The notes: generated from the sequence alone by a model not told the origin. A stretch of DNA of 64,000 nucleotides from Xylanibacter ruminicola (GCA_015060625.1 SUYC01000002.1:62001-126000), one strand, 5' to 3'; shown: positions 9,150-17,195, counted from the stretch's first letter. Made by a program: numbers and translations.

Positions 9150-9672
9150 AAGAAATTTGAAACCATACTATCATTGGGTAATAGGACGTAGCCTAATACG
9201 CACCTTTATGGCAAGTGCCACATAAGATGCCGCAGTCAATTCAAAGGTGTTGAGCAAGTTCAGAAGAAAAAGATGAGAAAGAATTTGGCGAATTCAAAAG
9301 GAATGATTACCTTTGCACCCGATGATGAGTCATAAAACGGCTGGTGGCTCAGCATCGGGTGTTCATTGAATGCATTTCATAGCAGAATGTGGAATTGAGT
9401 ACGGTTGCCAATTCGTAACCCAGTTTTTCCTCAATCTCCCAGACTGCCTTTATACAAAGAAAAGCTGAGAATTCTTACAAAGTTACAAAAAATAAAATGC
9501 GGTTTTCTGCCTTTCCTGTTAAATTTTTGTTAAATTCTTCAATTGTTAAAAACAGGTGAGGTCTAAAGTGAGTAGTAAAGTGAGGTGTTTCGCAAACACC
9601 TCACTCCCCTGAAACCCTTTGCCACAAAGGCTCTCAGCACAAAAAAGTGAGGTGTTGAGGTGTTTTAGTCGA
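9150..9672. other. Non-coding decay region with palindromes
   Basis: No intact gene is visible. Near 9400-9460 the minus strand reads KAVWEIEEKLGYELATVLNST, a short protein-like remnant. A plus-strand promoter match (TTTG, 20 nt, TACCTTTG ending at 9314) is followed directly by a 9-bp inverted repeat CACCCGATG/CATCGGGTG (9315-9364). At about 9579-9606 there is a perfect palindrome with 12-bp arms (AGTGAGGTGTTT/AAACACCTCACT), and AGTGAGGTGTT recurs near 9645. Confidence 0.5.
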
Positions 9673-10249
9673 CTAAGCGCCTTTCTCTTTTTTGTCATCT
9701 CTACTAAGCGTTAGCGCATGGAGAGATCTCACAAAATCTCCGAAAGGAGATATGCTACCAAAAAGAGCAGAACCTCCAAACTTCTCTCGCAAACCATTAA
9801 TAGCCTCCATTGCATTTTCATACGTTGCATGGAAAGGCTTTTCTTTTGTGGTCTTATCGATAGAGAGTCGCTCGTAATCATAGTTATCGAGGGTATCGAG
9901 GGCATAGGTATAATCAACCACCACATCCAACAAGTCCTGGCTCTCTGTGGTATTGGGTAACGCGTTTGCTCTTCACGCGGTAACCAACGGAGATGATAAC
10001 ATCGAGACTATAATAAGGCACTGGTTTTTTCACACCATTAACGTGTAAAAAATGCACGTTATTATTATCTCTTTCCAATTCACCTTCTTTAAATGCGTTT
10101 AACACGTGTCTTCTGATGTTTGAATCCTCTTTATTAAAGAGAGATGCCATCTGAGATACGTTAAGCCACACCGTCTCATTCTCCAAGCGGACATCAATCT
10201 GCGTCTGTCCGTCTTCCGTCTGATAGATTACAATCTGATTCTGTTTCAT
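9673..10249 (-). pseudogene. RhuM family gene, copy A (internal deletion and frameshift)
   Basis: The N-terminal part (from 10249) reads MKQNQIVIYQTEDGQTQIDV through SYxRHVLNAFKEGEL-type RhuM sequence to GYRVKSKR, then leaves frame. A second frame (9933 to 9673) resumes with LDVVVDYTYALDTLDNYDYERL and FHATYENAMEAINGLREKFGG, the C-terminal part of RhuM proteins. Roughly 150 residues between the halves are missing, so the gene is broken. Its last residues (SLHALTLSRD) come from a dispersed repeat also found at 11317. A good -7 box (TATCTTTG, 10274-10281) remains upstream. RhuM function is poorly defined; these genes frequent genomic islands. Confidence 0.8.
9704..9723. repeat. Dispersed repeat core, copy 1
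   Basis: The core CTAAGCGTTAGCGCATGGAG is repeated exactly at 11317-11336, and the flanking TTTGTYATCTCNA is also shared. Here it forms the 3' end of the broken RhuM frame. It may be a REP-like dispersed element. Confidence 0.7.
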
Positions 10250-10321
10250 AATTGATTAATTCTAATACATTCTGCAAAGATACAACTTTTTTCTTATCCA
10301 TCAAACATTTACTACTATTTT

Positions 10322-11224
10322 TTATCTATATTTGTTCCACATGTTTTTGGCAATCTCAGCCATCTCATCACGGAACCATTTGGGCTCCAGAACCTCAATG
10401 TCGCAACCTTGCGAAAGAATTTCTTGACGGAAATCGATGGTTGGACGTAAGCGCACCGTGAAGATACTATACTCATCATTACGCTCGATTTCCTTTTGCG
10501 TCTGATGCAGTGTAAGGCTACGAAGATAGTTGGCCTGGCCTGCCGAAACCTTAAGCTTTATAGTTTCAACCTTATAATTTGCATCGGCAATGATGCCAAA
10601 GCAATCATCGAAGTATTCCTCTGCCTTGAAATCTTCTGGATAATTGAAATGAATAGTTGTTGGTTCCAAATTGTGGACACGATCGAGGGCATAAACCATC
10701 ACTTTATCATAATAAGGACTGCGAGCTACCAGATACCAGCGCTGCTTAAAAGCCTTCAGACAATAAGGCTCTATCTCGAACGTCTTAGCTTCACCGCGTG
10801 TATAACTCTGATAGGTCATTCCAAGTACTAGGTTCTTCTTCAATGTCTCAAGGATGATAGGCAGATACTGTTCTCCGTCAGGGATCTCCTCAAACAAGAT
10901 TTTATCCTTAATGCTAACACTCTCCATCATGAGATTGCTAACAGTAAGTGTATTAAAAAGCCAGCTTCGCATGGAACCATTCTTCAAATCATCAGCATTC
11001 GCTATATAATAGCGGTATTGACCACCATTCTCATTTTCGATAACAAGGCTAAACATCTCCTCGATAGCAATACGCCATTTATGAAAGGTACGGATAGACA
11101 ACGGTTTGCCTTCGCTCAGATCATTGTCGACCCAACGCTGATTGATTTCTTCGAAAGAAATCTTTTTCGTCCTGTAGATGGTTTCTACCAGCCAGACGTA
11201 CTTGTTTAAAAGGTTCTTTGCCAT
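10322..11224 (-). CDS. WYL-domain transcriptional regulator
   Basis: 300 residues. The N-terminal part (KKISFEEINQRWVDND...LSIRTFHKWRIAIEE) is a helix-turn-helix region. The centre (IEPYCLKAFKQRWYLVARSP, then VMVYALDRVHNLE) is a WYL-type ligand-sensing domain, and a C-terminal WCX-like extension (LRPTIDFRQEILSQGCDIEVLEP) follows. WYL regulators often control phage defence and nucleic-acid stress genes, and some bind nucleotides. Its promoter (-7 TATATTTG, 11247-11254) lies in a 59-bp sequence that also precedes the exonuclease gene at 14301, suggesting common control or duplicated DNA. Confidence 0.88.
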   Translation of the reverse strand: MAKNLLNKYVWLVETIYRTKKISFEEINQRWVDNDLSEGKPLSIRTFHKWRIAIEEMFSLVIENENGGQYRYYIANADDLKNGSMRSWLFNTLTVSNLMMESVSIKDKILFEEIPDGEQYLPIILETLKKNLVLGMTYQSYTRGEAKTFEIEPYCLKAFKQRWYLVARSPYYDKVMVYALDRVHNLEPTTIHFNYPEDFKAEEYFDDCFGIIADANYKVETIKLKVSAGQANYLRSLTLHQTQKEIERNDEYSIFTVRLRPTIDFRQEILSQGCDIEVLEPKWFRDEMAEIAKNMWNKYR

Positions 11225-11234
11225 ACTGTATAAA

Positions 11235-11293
11235 GATTTGACGCTGCAAATATAATAAAAAGGTGTGAATAATTAGGGCATTGGTTGAGAAAA
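11235..11293. repeat. 59-bp promoter repeat, copy 1
   Basis: This segment matches 14822-14880 at about 55 of 59 positions. Both copies lie directly upstream of minus-strand genes (WYL regulator and exonuclease) and include the -7 box and the start-site sequence GCAGCGTCAAA. Confidence 0.85.
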
Positions 11294-11316
11294 TGATAGC
11301 TTTTTTGTTATCTCGA

Positions 11317-11336
11317 CTAAGCGTTAGCGCATGGAG
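11317..11336. repeat. Dispersed repeat core, copy 2
   Basis: This is an exact copy of the 20-bp core at 9704-9723. Here it sits inside a larger inverted repeat with ATCTCGA and TCGAGAT arms (about 11310-11360), a foldback typical of small palindromic elements. Confidence 0.7.
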
Positions 11337-11438
11337 AAATTTTGCAATTTCGCTCGAGATGACAAAGGGGTGTGGCCTCAATACTTTATATTATCAACAA
11401 ATCCACAAGCCATCATTAACTATAAATAGAAAACGTAA

Positions 11439-11554
11439 CTAATCCGCGATTGGTATAAAAGAACTCGTAAGGCAAACTGGACGTGCTTGTCTGATTACGA
11501 TTTGTTGGAACACATGAGGAGTATAATAGAATAAAGGATATTAAAAACATATAA
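11439..11554 (+). pseudogene. higB: higB toxin remnant
   Basis: One frame reads LIRDWYKRTRKANWTCLSD, like the middle of HigB toxins. A second frame (11498-11554) reads RFVGTHEEYNRIKDIKNI and ends in a stop, like the HigB C-terminus. The N-terminus and the segment between the two parts are gone. The fragment ends 3 nt before the higA-like start, the usual higBA order. Confidence 0.75.
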
Positions 11555-11557
11555 GCT

Positions 11558-11761
11558 ATGACACAGATTAAAAACGAAATGCAGTACAAAGCAGCTTGCG
11601 ACAGAATTAATGAGCTGTTGAAGATTGTTGGCAACAGCACACCTGCCGACGACAAGAATATGCTGGAATTGGATTTGATTTCTGATCTCGTAGCGGATTA
11701 TGAAGAGGAACATTATCCTATAGAGGCTCCTACGCTGATAGAGACGATCAAACTTTATTGA
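11558..11761 (+). pseudogene. higA: HigA-type antitoxin, truncated
   Basis: The 67-residue frame MTQIKNEMQYKAACDRINEL...VADYEEEHYPIEAPTLIETIKLY matches the N-terminal half of HigA-like antitoxins that precede an Xre-type helix-turn-helix. The frame stops where the DNA-binding domain should begin. The truncation coincides with a junction: from 11770 the sequence is a copy of the 3' end of the exonuclease gene. The antitoxin should be non-functional as a repressor. Confidence 0.8.
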
Positions 11762-11769
11762 TTATAAAA

Positions 11770-11812
11770 TCTCCCTTGCAATCCAGGCGCAGGCTTCGGC
11801 ATCGGCGAGGGC
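11770..11812 (-). repeat. 43-bp duplicate of the exonuclease gene 3' end
   Basis: It is identical to 14309-14351 and on the minus strand encodes the same residues, ALADAEACAWIAREI. It lies exactly between the truncated higA and the truncated LRR gene. Confidence 0.9.
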
Positions 11813-12211
11813 TGTGAGATATTGGAAGGATTGTATTTGCCCCAATCGTTTAGTGAAGAGGCTGCTAAGGAGGCATTTAGTATCATGCCAATATCTGTAG
11901 ATTGCTTGCACCATTGGACTTCTCCTTACGTAGATGATGTTTTTGATACGAATGAATTTTGGTATGACGAGGAGCAAACTACGATTGATGAATATGGTGT
12001 GAAATATGCAAATGAATGGAGACGACTAATCTCGGCAACGAAACCTGGATTGATAGGTGAAGAATACTATGTGCCTGATGGGGTTCTGACTATATGTGAT
12101 GGCGCATTCGGATTATGTGGTGGGTTAGCGCTGTCGGCTCCAAGGAGCATTAAGGTGATTGGCGATTATATCTTTGGAGAAGAGAGTGGTAAAATCGTAA
12201 TTCGCGACTGA
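11813..12211 (+). pseudogene. BspA-like leucine-rich-repeat protein, 5'-truncated fragment
   Basis: An open frame of about 130 residues joins the duplicated exonuclease fragment at its 5' side and has no ATG near its beginning (first candidate TTG at 11822). The text EGLYLPQSFSEEAAKEAF, VPDGVLTICDGAFGLCG and LSAPRSIKVIGDYIFG resembles the BspA-type LRR_5 repeat (xLPxSVxxIGxxAF). No signal peptide is present, so the original 5' part was probably lost at the junction. A shorter product could still be made from an internal ATG. Confidence 0.55.
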
Positions 12212-12212
12212 T

Positions 12213-12515
12213 ATGGTGGAAAATATATTTAAGTTTAGAGTGTCGTTAGGGTATACTGAGGAAATTGAACTTTGGATAGAGATTCCTGTAGAACTCTACC
12301 AAAGGATTTGTGATAGCATCGGAAATGATAAAATGGAAAGGTATGAGTTCTGTTTTAATTTCTCCAAACATGTCAAAGAGAGATTTCCAGAGCTGGACAC
12401 GTTGATTATTCAGCAAATTGATAAGTGGAAGAGTGAGCATTATGGCTTAGATTGGCCTGATAATGTGTTGCATCTCTATGGACTTACCTCAACTTGGTTT
12501 CCTGAGGAAGAGTAA
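12213..12515 (+). CDS. Hypothetical protein, 100 residues
   Basis: It starts 1 nt after the LRR fragment's stop, so the two were probably one operon. It is acidic and aromatic-rich (KFRVSLGYTEEIELWIEIP, NFSKHVKERFPELDTLIIQQIDKW) and lacks a signal peptide or membrane segment. I recognise no family. The size, acidity and cytoplasmic character would suit an immunity or antitoxin partner, but nothing proves it. Confidence 0.55.
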   Translation: MVENIFKFRVSLGYTEEIELWIEIPVELYQRICDSIGNDKMERYEFCFNFSKHVKERFPELDTLIIQQIDKWKSEHYGLDWPDNVLHLYGLTSTWFPEEE

Positions 12516-12690
12516 ATATTGTATTTTAAAATATGAATTATGTATGGAAATAAAAGTAATTTTATCAATCCTTAAAAACCTAAAGGTAGCACAATTTGAA
12601 GAGAATGCTAAAGACTGTTTCTTAGAAACGTTGGTTTAATATTTGCAAACACTAGAAATCTAACAGCACCTAAACGGTCACTATATAAAA

Positions 12691-13164
12691 CTACATAAAC
12701 CCGCCGGCATAGTAGCTGCGGGCGATATAAGGTGAGGGCTCGTAATAAGCGCTGGTATTGTAATTGTCGATAACTTCGCAGATGGGATTGTTGTAAACGC
12801 GGATAATGGCATCAGCATAGTCTTCATTCGACTGCATGGTGTTTAAAATCAGACGCTTATATACTTTACCCATCTGAGTTGCTGTGGGGATTTCAGGACA
12901 GAGTTCAGCATCTACTTGAGTAACATCGAAATTACCTGGCTGCATTCCGTATTCTTCAATCCAATCAGAAGCAACTGCTAATGGATTTGCAGAATGCAAA
13001 ACATCAGCAAGTGAAAGTTTCTTGGCAAGCTCGTCGTGCCCCATCATATTTGCAACGTATTTATTGGGCTGTTTAAGTTGGCGAGCTGTTCTCTCAATCA
13101 TATAGCACACGAAATAGAGATCGTCTGTGCTGATTTCATCTTCTGGAAAGAATACGTTTGTCAT
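12691..13164 (-). CDS. Partner protein of the DUF3990 toxin-like gene (DUF3791-like)
   Basis: 157 residues. The block DDLYFVCYMIERTARQLKQPNKYVANMMG...LADVLHSANPLAVASDWIEEYGMQPGNFD resembles the DUF3791-type proteins usually encoded beside DUF3990. Its start overlaps the end of the DUF3990 gene by 4 nt (13161-13164), so the two are translationally coupled. By context it is the likely antitoxin or cofactor of a two-gene toxin module. It is longer than the shortest DUF3791 proteins, having a C-terminal extension with a Tyr-rich tail. Confidence 0.7.
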   Translation of the reverse strand: MTNVFFPEDEISTDDLYFVCYMIERTARQLKQPNKYVANMMGHDELAKKLSLADVLHSANPLAVASDWIEEYGMQPGNFDVTQVDAELCPEIPTATQMGKVYKRLILNTMQSNEDYADAIIRVYNNPICEVIDNYNTSAYYEPSPYIARSYYAGGFM

Positions 13165-13625
13165 AGGCTGAAACTCTCTTTGAAAGTAATGGATTCTAAT
13201 GACTTTTGGGTGCAGAAAACAATCTGGTGAGTGGGGTATTTAAACTTTGCCAAAACCCAGAAGGCTTCTCTTGTAATTTTGCCTTCCATAAAATCCTCAA
13301 CATAGTCCCAAATCTGATCATCGGCCATAGGACCTTCTACAATATCATAGTCGTGCTTGATTCCTCGACGGCATGCTACGACGAAATCAAGCCATTCTTC
13401 TGTCATTACTGGAAATGAAAGAACTTTCAAATCTTCAGCGGGCTGATAATCAAAGATTGATACATAACTATTACCATGTTTGGACAGAGCCCACTTTTTG
13501 GCTTGTCTCTCAATGTTGGTGCAATAGAATCCAAAGCCAAAGTCTTTATAAAACCCTGATACAATGATTTGTGGATTGTTCACAACCACATTGCTACCAT
13601 GATAAATCGTAATGCTATCTGCCAT
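13161..13625 (-). CDS. DUF3990 protein, putative ADP-ribosyltransferase-like toxin
   Basis: The start at 13625 (MADSITIYHGSNVVVNNPQI) is preferred over an in-frame ATG at 13673, because the promoter's -7 box lies between them (13644-13651). The YHGSN opening, DFGFGFYCTNIERQAKKWA and the late HQIVFCTQKSL are the DUF3990 pattern, with the arrangement of small ART-fold enzymes (H near the start, Y in GFYCT). ART-type toxins modify nucleic acids or proteins with NAD; the target here is unknown. It is transcribed together with the overlapping gene at 12691-13164. Confidence 0.8.
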   Translation of the reverse strand: MADSITIYHGSNVVVNNPQIIVSGFYKDFGFGFYCTNIERQAKKWALSKHGNSYVSIFDYQPAEDLKVLSFPVMTEEWLDFVVACRRGIKHDYDIVEGPMADDQIWDYVEDFMEGKITREAFWVLAKFKYPTHQIVFCTQKSLESITFKESFSL

Positions 13626-13643
13626 TGTTATTATTTGTTTCTG

Positions 13644-13674
13644 CAAAGATAGTGTTTTTTGTGTGAACTTCAAA
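13644..13674 (-). promoter_or_regulatory. Promoter of the DUF3990 module
   Basis: On the minus strand TTTG (13671-13674), 19 nt and TATCTTTG (13644-13651) match the Bacteroidetes consensus. The predicted start site is about 15 nt upstream of the ATG at 13625, which decides the start codon. Confidence 0.75.
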
Positions 13675-13720
13675 AAGAAAAGAGTTTTTTTTGATATTCG
13701 CTGCTACAAAATTTGGAACT

Positions 13721-14170
13721 TCACACTCTTTTTTTATTTTTGCGGGCGATTCTTGGTGGTAGATAAGGGCATAAGAATAATAAAGCCCCACCTTGGGGCA
13801 CACCTTGTTGCTCCTTGCGAATGCGCTCATTAACAGCATAGCCTTTCACAAGATAGTCCTTGATAATCTTTCGAGCCCAGATACGGAAAGCAGTACCGCG
13901 TTTGCTCTTCACGCGGTAACCAACGGAGATGATAACATCGAGACTATAATAAGGCACTGGTTTTTTCACACCATTAACGTGTAAAAAATGCACGTTATTA
14001 TTATCTCTTTCCAATTCACCTTCTTTAAATGCGTTTAACACGTGTCTTCTGATGTTTGAATCCTCTTTATTAAAGAGAGATGCCATCTGAGATACGTTAA
14101 GCCACAACGTCTCATTCTCCAAGCGGACATCAATCTGCGTCTGTCCGTCTTCTGTCTGATAGATTACAAT
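13721..14170 (-). pseudogene. RhuM family gene, copy B (start lost, C-terminus lost)
   Basis: About 265 bp are nearly identical to RhuM copy A (only a few substitutions between roughly 13906-14170 and 9962-10235). Here about 10 bp covering the ATG are deleted, so the first Met in frame is internal (MENETLWLNVSQMASLF). The -7 box of copy A (TATCTTTG) has become TATCGTTG. The frame continues past copy A's breakpoint (FRIWARKIIKDYLVKGYAVNERIRKEQ) and then ends in unrelated sequence after about 25 residues. Both promoter and coding region are therefore decayed. Confidence 0.8.
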
Positions 14171-14300
14171 CTGATCAATTGATTAATTCTTATACATTCT
14201 ACAACGATACAACTTTTTCTTGAACACCAAATACAAATCATATTTTTTTTGTATTATTCTTATTATATATAATAATGATATGATGTGGATTTGTAGATAA

Positions 14301-14798
14301 CTAAAGTATCTCCCTTGCAATCCAGGCGCAGGCTTCGGCATCGGCGAGGGCGTGATGGTGGTTGGCAAGGTGATAACCACAGTATTCTGAAACGGTATGT
14401 AGTTGATGGTTGGGCAATTGTGGAAATGCCTTGCGAGAAGCTACACATGTGCAATAAAACTCATAATCAGGATAGTCCATCTGATAACAGCGGAACACTG
14501 CCTTCAGACAACTCTCATCGAAAGACTTGTTATGAGCTACGAGGGGAAGTCCTTCTATCAATGGCTCAATCTGTTTCCATACCTCAGGGAAAACGGGCGC
14601 CTCTTCGGTATCCTGACGTGTTAGTCCATGAACCTGCGTACACCAATAGTTATAGTAATTGGGTTCGGGCTGAATCAGCGAATAGAATGTATCCACTATC
14701 TCACCATCTCGCACAATCACTACACCTACAGAACAAACGCTTGTTCGCTCGTTGTTGGCTGTCTCAAAATCTATTGCTGCAAAATCTCGCATAATCAC
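14301..14798 (-). CDS. DnaQ-like DEDDh 3'-5' exonuclease
   Basis: 165 residues, or 163 from the better start MRDFAAIDFET at 14792. All active-site motifs are visible: FAAIDFET (Asp and Glu), HNKSFDESC (Asp) and the terminal HHALADAEA (His and Asp of the DEDDh type). Only the exonuclease domain is present, so it resembles stand-alone proofreading or RNase-T-like enzymes rather than a polymerase subunit. The last 15 codons are duplicated at 11770-11812. The upstream 59-bp promoter segment (14822-14880) is shared with the WYL regulator. Confidence 0.9.
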   Translation of the reverse strand: MIMRDFAAIDFETANNERTSVCSVGVVIVRDGEIVDTFYSLIQPEPNYYNYWCTQVHGLTRQDTEEAPVFPEVWKQIEPLIEGLPLVAHNKSFDESCLKAVFRCYQMDYPDYEFYCTCVASRKAFPQLPNHQLHTVSEYCGYHLANHHHALADAEACAWIAREIL

Positions 14799-14821
14799 TT
14801 GTTTTTATAATAGCATGATAG

Positions 14822-14880
14822 GATTTGACGCTGCAAAAATAATAAAAAGGTGTGAATAATCGAGGCATTGGTTGAGAAAA
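14822..14880. repeat. 59-bp promoter repeat, copy 2
   Basis: It matches 11235-11293 and carries the exonuclease gene's minus-strand -7 box (TATTTTTG, 14834-14841). Confidence 0.85.
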
Positions 14881-14895
14881 CTTTTTTCATAATAG

Positions 14896-14926
14896 TTTGT
14901 CGTTTCGAATATTTTGCTTAAATTTG
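14896..14926 (+). promoter_or_regulatory. Promoter of the cobalamin operon
   Basis: TTTG (14896-14899), 19 nt, TAAATTTG (14919-14926) is a consensus Bacteroidetes promoter. Transcription should begin a few nucleotides further on, directly before the riboswitch. Confidence 0.8.
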
Positions 14927-14931
14927 CAGCC

Positions 14932-15150
14932 GTAATCGGTTCTCCCTGGGGGAGATGAAAAGGGAATCAGGTGAGAGACCTGAACAGAATCCCGCCGGAA
15001 AGTGCCTGTCCGTGGCCTTTCCCGCTGCTGTAAGTCGTCCTTTATGAGGCGCAAACACATATGTCACTGAGATTTTCGGGAAGACGTTTGCTGCCAGACG
15101 ATAAGTCAGAAGACCTGCCGATGAAACGATAGTTGCCTACCGCTCTCTGG
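14932..15150 (+). promoter_or_regulatory. Cobalamin (adenosylcobalamin) riboswitch
   Basis: The leader contains the conserved pieces in order: GGGAATCAGGTGAGAGACC followed by GAATCCCGCC, CCGCTGCTGTAAGTC, CACTGAG...CGGGAAG, and the B12 box AAGTCAGAAGACCTGCC at 15103-15119. It ends about 30 nt before the btuB-like start, close enough to control translation. When B12 is bound, expression of the uptake operon should fall. This is the standard arrangement for btuB in Bacteroidales. Confidence 0.95.
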
Positions 15151-15179
15151 GGTTAGACGGTGGCGACACAGAGATAACG

Positions 15180-17195
15180 ATGAAGATGCGAAAGCTTACA
15201 TTGGCATTGGCTTGTCTGACGGCCTTGACTGCAACGGCACAAAGCAAGCTCGACTCCGTACAGCATGTGCGGGAGATCATTGTTGTGTCGAAACCTGCCA
15301 TGCGTGAGGTGGTGCCCAGTCAAAAGCTGAAAGGTGAGTTGCTGGAGCAGTTGAACACGCACTCTGTGGCTGATGCGTTGCGCTATTTCTCTGGTATCCA
15401 ACTGAAGGATTATGGCGGCGTAGGCGGCATCAAAACAGTAAATATCCGCTCGATGGGTACACATCATCTGGGCATCAGCTACGACGGTGTGCAGTTAGGC
15501 AATGCGCAGAACGGCCAGATAGACCTGGGGCAGTTTTCGCTAGATAATGTTGAGGATATCACGCTGTATAACGGACAGAAGAGTGCTATATTCCAGCCTG
15601 CCAGCGATTTCGGTAATGCAGGTAGTATCTATATCCGTACCAAAGCACCAGATTTCAAGAGCGGCGAAAATACCCATCTGCGGTTTAAAACTCAGTATGG
15701 GTCGAGCGATATGTTCCGCTTCTTCACGCTTTGGGAGCAGAAATTGTCTGAGACCGTCAGCTCGAGTGTAAGTGCGGGTTTCCTGACTGCCAGCGGTAAG
15801 TATAAGTTCCACTACGAGCGCAAATACCCTAACGGGCAGACGGCTTGGGACACAACTGCTGTGCGACAGAACGGCGATATCCATGCAGAGCGTGTTGAGG
15901 CTAATCTCTTTGGGCGTATTGACCAGGGTAGCTGGCAGCTGAAGGCCTATCTGTATAACTCGGCACGCGGCATTCCTGGCGCCATTGTGAACAACGTGTG
16001 GCGACGTGGTGAGCGACAGCAAGACCTGAATACCTTTGTACAAGCTGATTATAATAAGAACGTTGGTGATGGATTCAGCACCCGTTGGCTGGCCAAATAT
16101 GCCTATTACAACACCCACTATGTGAACAAGGACAGTACCCAGTTGCCTGTAGATAACCGCTACAAGCAGCAGGAGCTGTATCTCTCGACAGCTAATGTGC
16201 TGGAGCTGCTGCCCAACTGGAGTGCTTCGTTGGCCTATGATTTCAAGTGGAACAAGCTCAATGCCGATATCTATAACTTTGCTTACCCCACCAGAATATC
16301 GAATCTGGTGAGTTTAGCGACTGCTATCGACTACAAGCACCTGAAGGCGCAAGGCTCTATCCTAGCCACCTTTATTAATGATAAGACGCATCGCACGGGA
16401 GCGTTTGCAAACTTAAATACCAGTCGTTCGCTCTCAAAACTTACGCCTGCGCTGTTTGTAAATGTGTATCCCTTCCGTGGTACCTTCTTCTCGATGCGAG
16501 CCTACGTGAAGAAAAGCTTCCGCATGCCTACCTTCAACGACCTGTACTATACGGATATGGGCAATGCCAATCTGGTGCCTGAGAGTGCGCTGCAGTACGA
16601 TGCCGGCTTTGCGCTGAACAAGCACTTTGAGCATGGTATCGTGCGCCATGCCGAGATGCATTTTGATGCCTATTATAATACGGTACGCGATAAGATTGTG
16701 GCCTATCCCAAGGGTCAGCAGTTCCGCTGGACGATGCTGAACTTAGGTAAGGTGCACATCAAAGGCATTGACGTGGAGGCCGAGGCCGACTTCCAGATTG
16801 GTAAGGACCTGGTGGCCACCACTCGTGCTCAGTACACCTATCAGGATGCACGCGATGTAACTGACCCAGAAACGTCGTATTATAAGCATCAGATACCCTA
16901 TATCCCCTGGCACTCAGGTTCGGCCATTCTGGGGCTTTCCTATAAGAATTGGAACCTGAACTACTCGTTTATCTATGCCGGCGAGCGCTACGACGAGCAG
17001 GAGAACATCATCTATAACCACATGGAGCCTTGGTACACCAGCGATCTGAGTCTGGCTTACAGTTTCCGTTGGCAGCAAACCAAATGCAGGGCCCAGTTGG
17101 ATGTAAACAACGTGTTTGGTCAGGACTACGAGGTGATTGTCAACTACCCCATGCCTGGTCGTAACTATGCATTAACATTAAGCATGGAAATTTAG
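15180..17195 (+). CDS. btuB: TonB-dependent outer-membrane cobalamin receptor
   Basis: 671 residues with a signal peptide (LALACLTALTATAQ). The plug domain occupies about residues 30-150 (QLNTHSVADALRYFSGIQLKDYGGVGGIKTVNIRSMG). The beta-barrel ends in the C-terminal aromatic strand NYALTLSMEI. The size matches BtuB-type receptors, which are smaller than SusC proteins, and there is no carboxypeptidase-like N-terminal domain. Placement directly behind a cobalamin riboswitch and before a BtuG-like lipoprotein makes B12 or another corrinoid the substrate. It is the first gene of a five-gene uptake operon. Confidence 0.93.
   Translation: MKMRKLTLALACLTALTATAQSKLDSVQHVREIIVVSKPAMREVVPSQKLKGELLEQLNTHSVADALRYFSGIQLKDYGGVGGIKTVNIRSMGTHHLGISYDGVQLGNAQNGQIDLGQFSLDNVEDITLYNGQKSAIFQPASDFGNAGSIYIRTKAPDFKSGENTHLRFKTQYGSSDMFRFFTLWEQKLSETVSSSVSAGFLTASGKYKFHYERKYPNGQTAWDTTAVRQNGDIHAERVEANLFGRIDQGSWQLKAYLYNSARGIPGAIVNNVWRRGERQQDLNTFVQADYNKNVGDGFSTRWLAKYAYYNTHYVNKDSTQLPVDNRYKQQELYLSTANVLELLPNWSASLAYDFKWNKLNADIYNFAYPTRISNLVSLATAIDYKHLKAQGSILATFINDKTHRTGAFANLNTSRSLSKLTPALFVNVYPFRGTFFSMRAYVKKSFRMPTFNDLYYTDMGNANLVPESALQYDAGFALNKHFEHGIVRHAEMHFDAYYNTVRDKIVAYPKGQQFRWTMLNLGKVHIKGIDVEAEADFQIGKDLVATTRAQYTYQDARDVTDPETSYYKHQIPYIPWHSGSAILGLSYKNWNLNYSFIYAGERYDEQENIIYNHMEPWYTSDLSLAYSFRWQQTKCRAQLDVNNVFGQDYEVIVNYPMPGRNYALTLSMEI

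Noticed and set aside
13673..13673. Upstream ATG for the DUF3990 gene
   Set aside because: It precedes the predicted transcription start; the -7 box is at 13644-13651.
9000..15000. Integrated prophage or complete transposon
   Set aside because: No integrase, transposase, structural phage genes or flanking att repeats were recognised.
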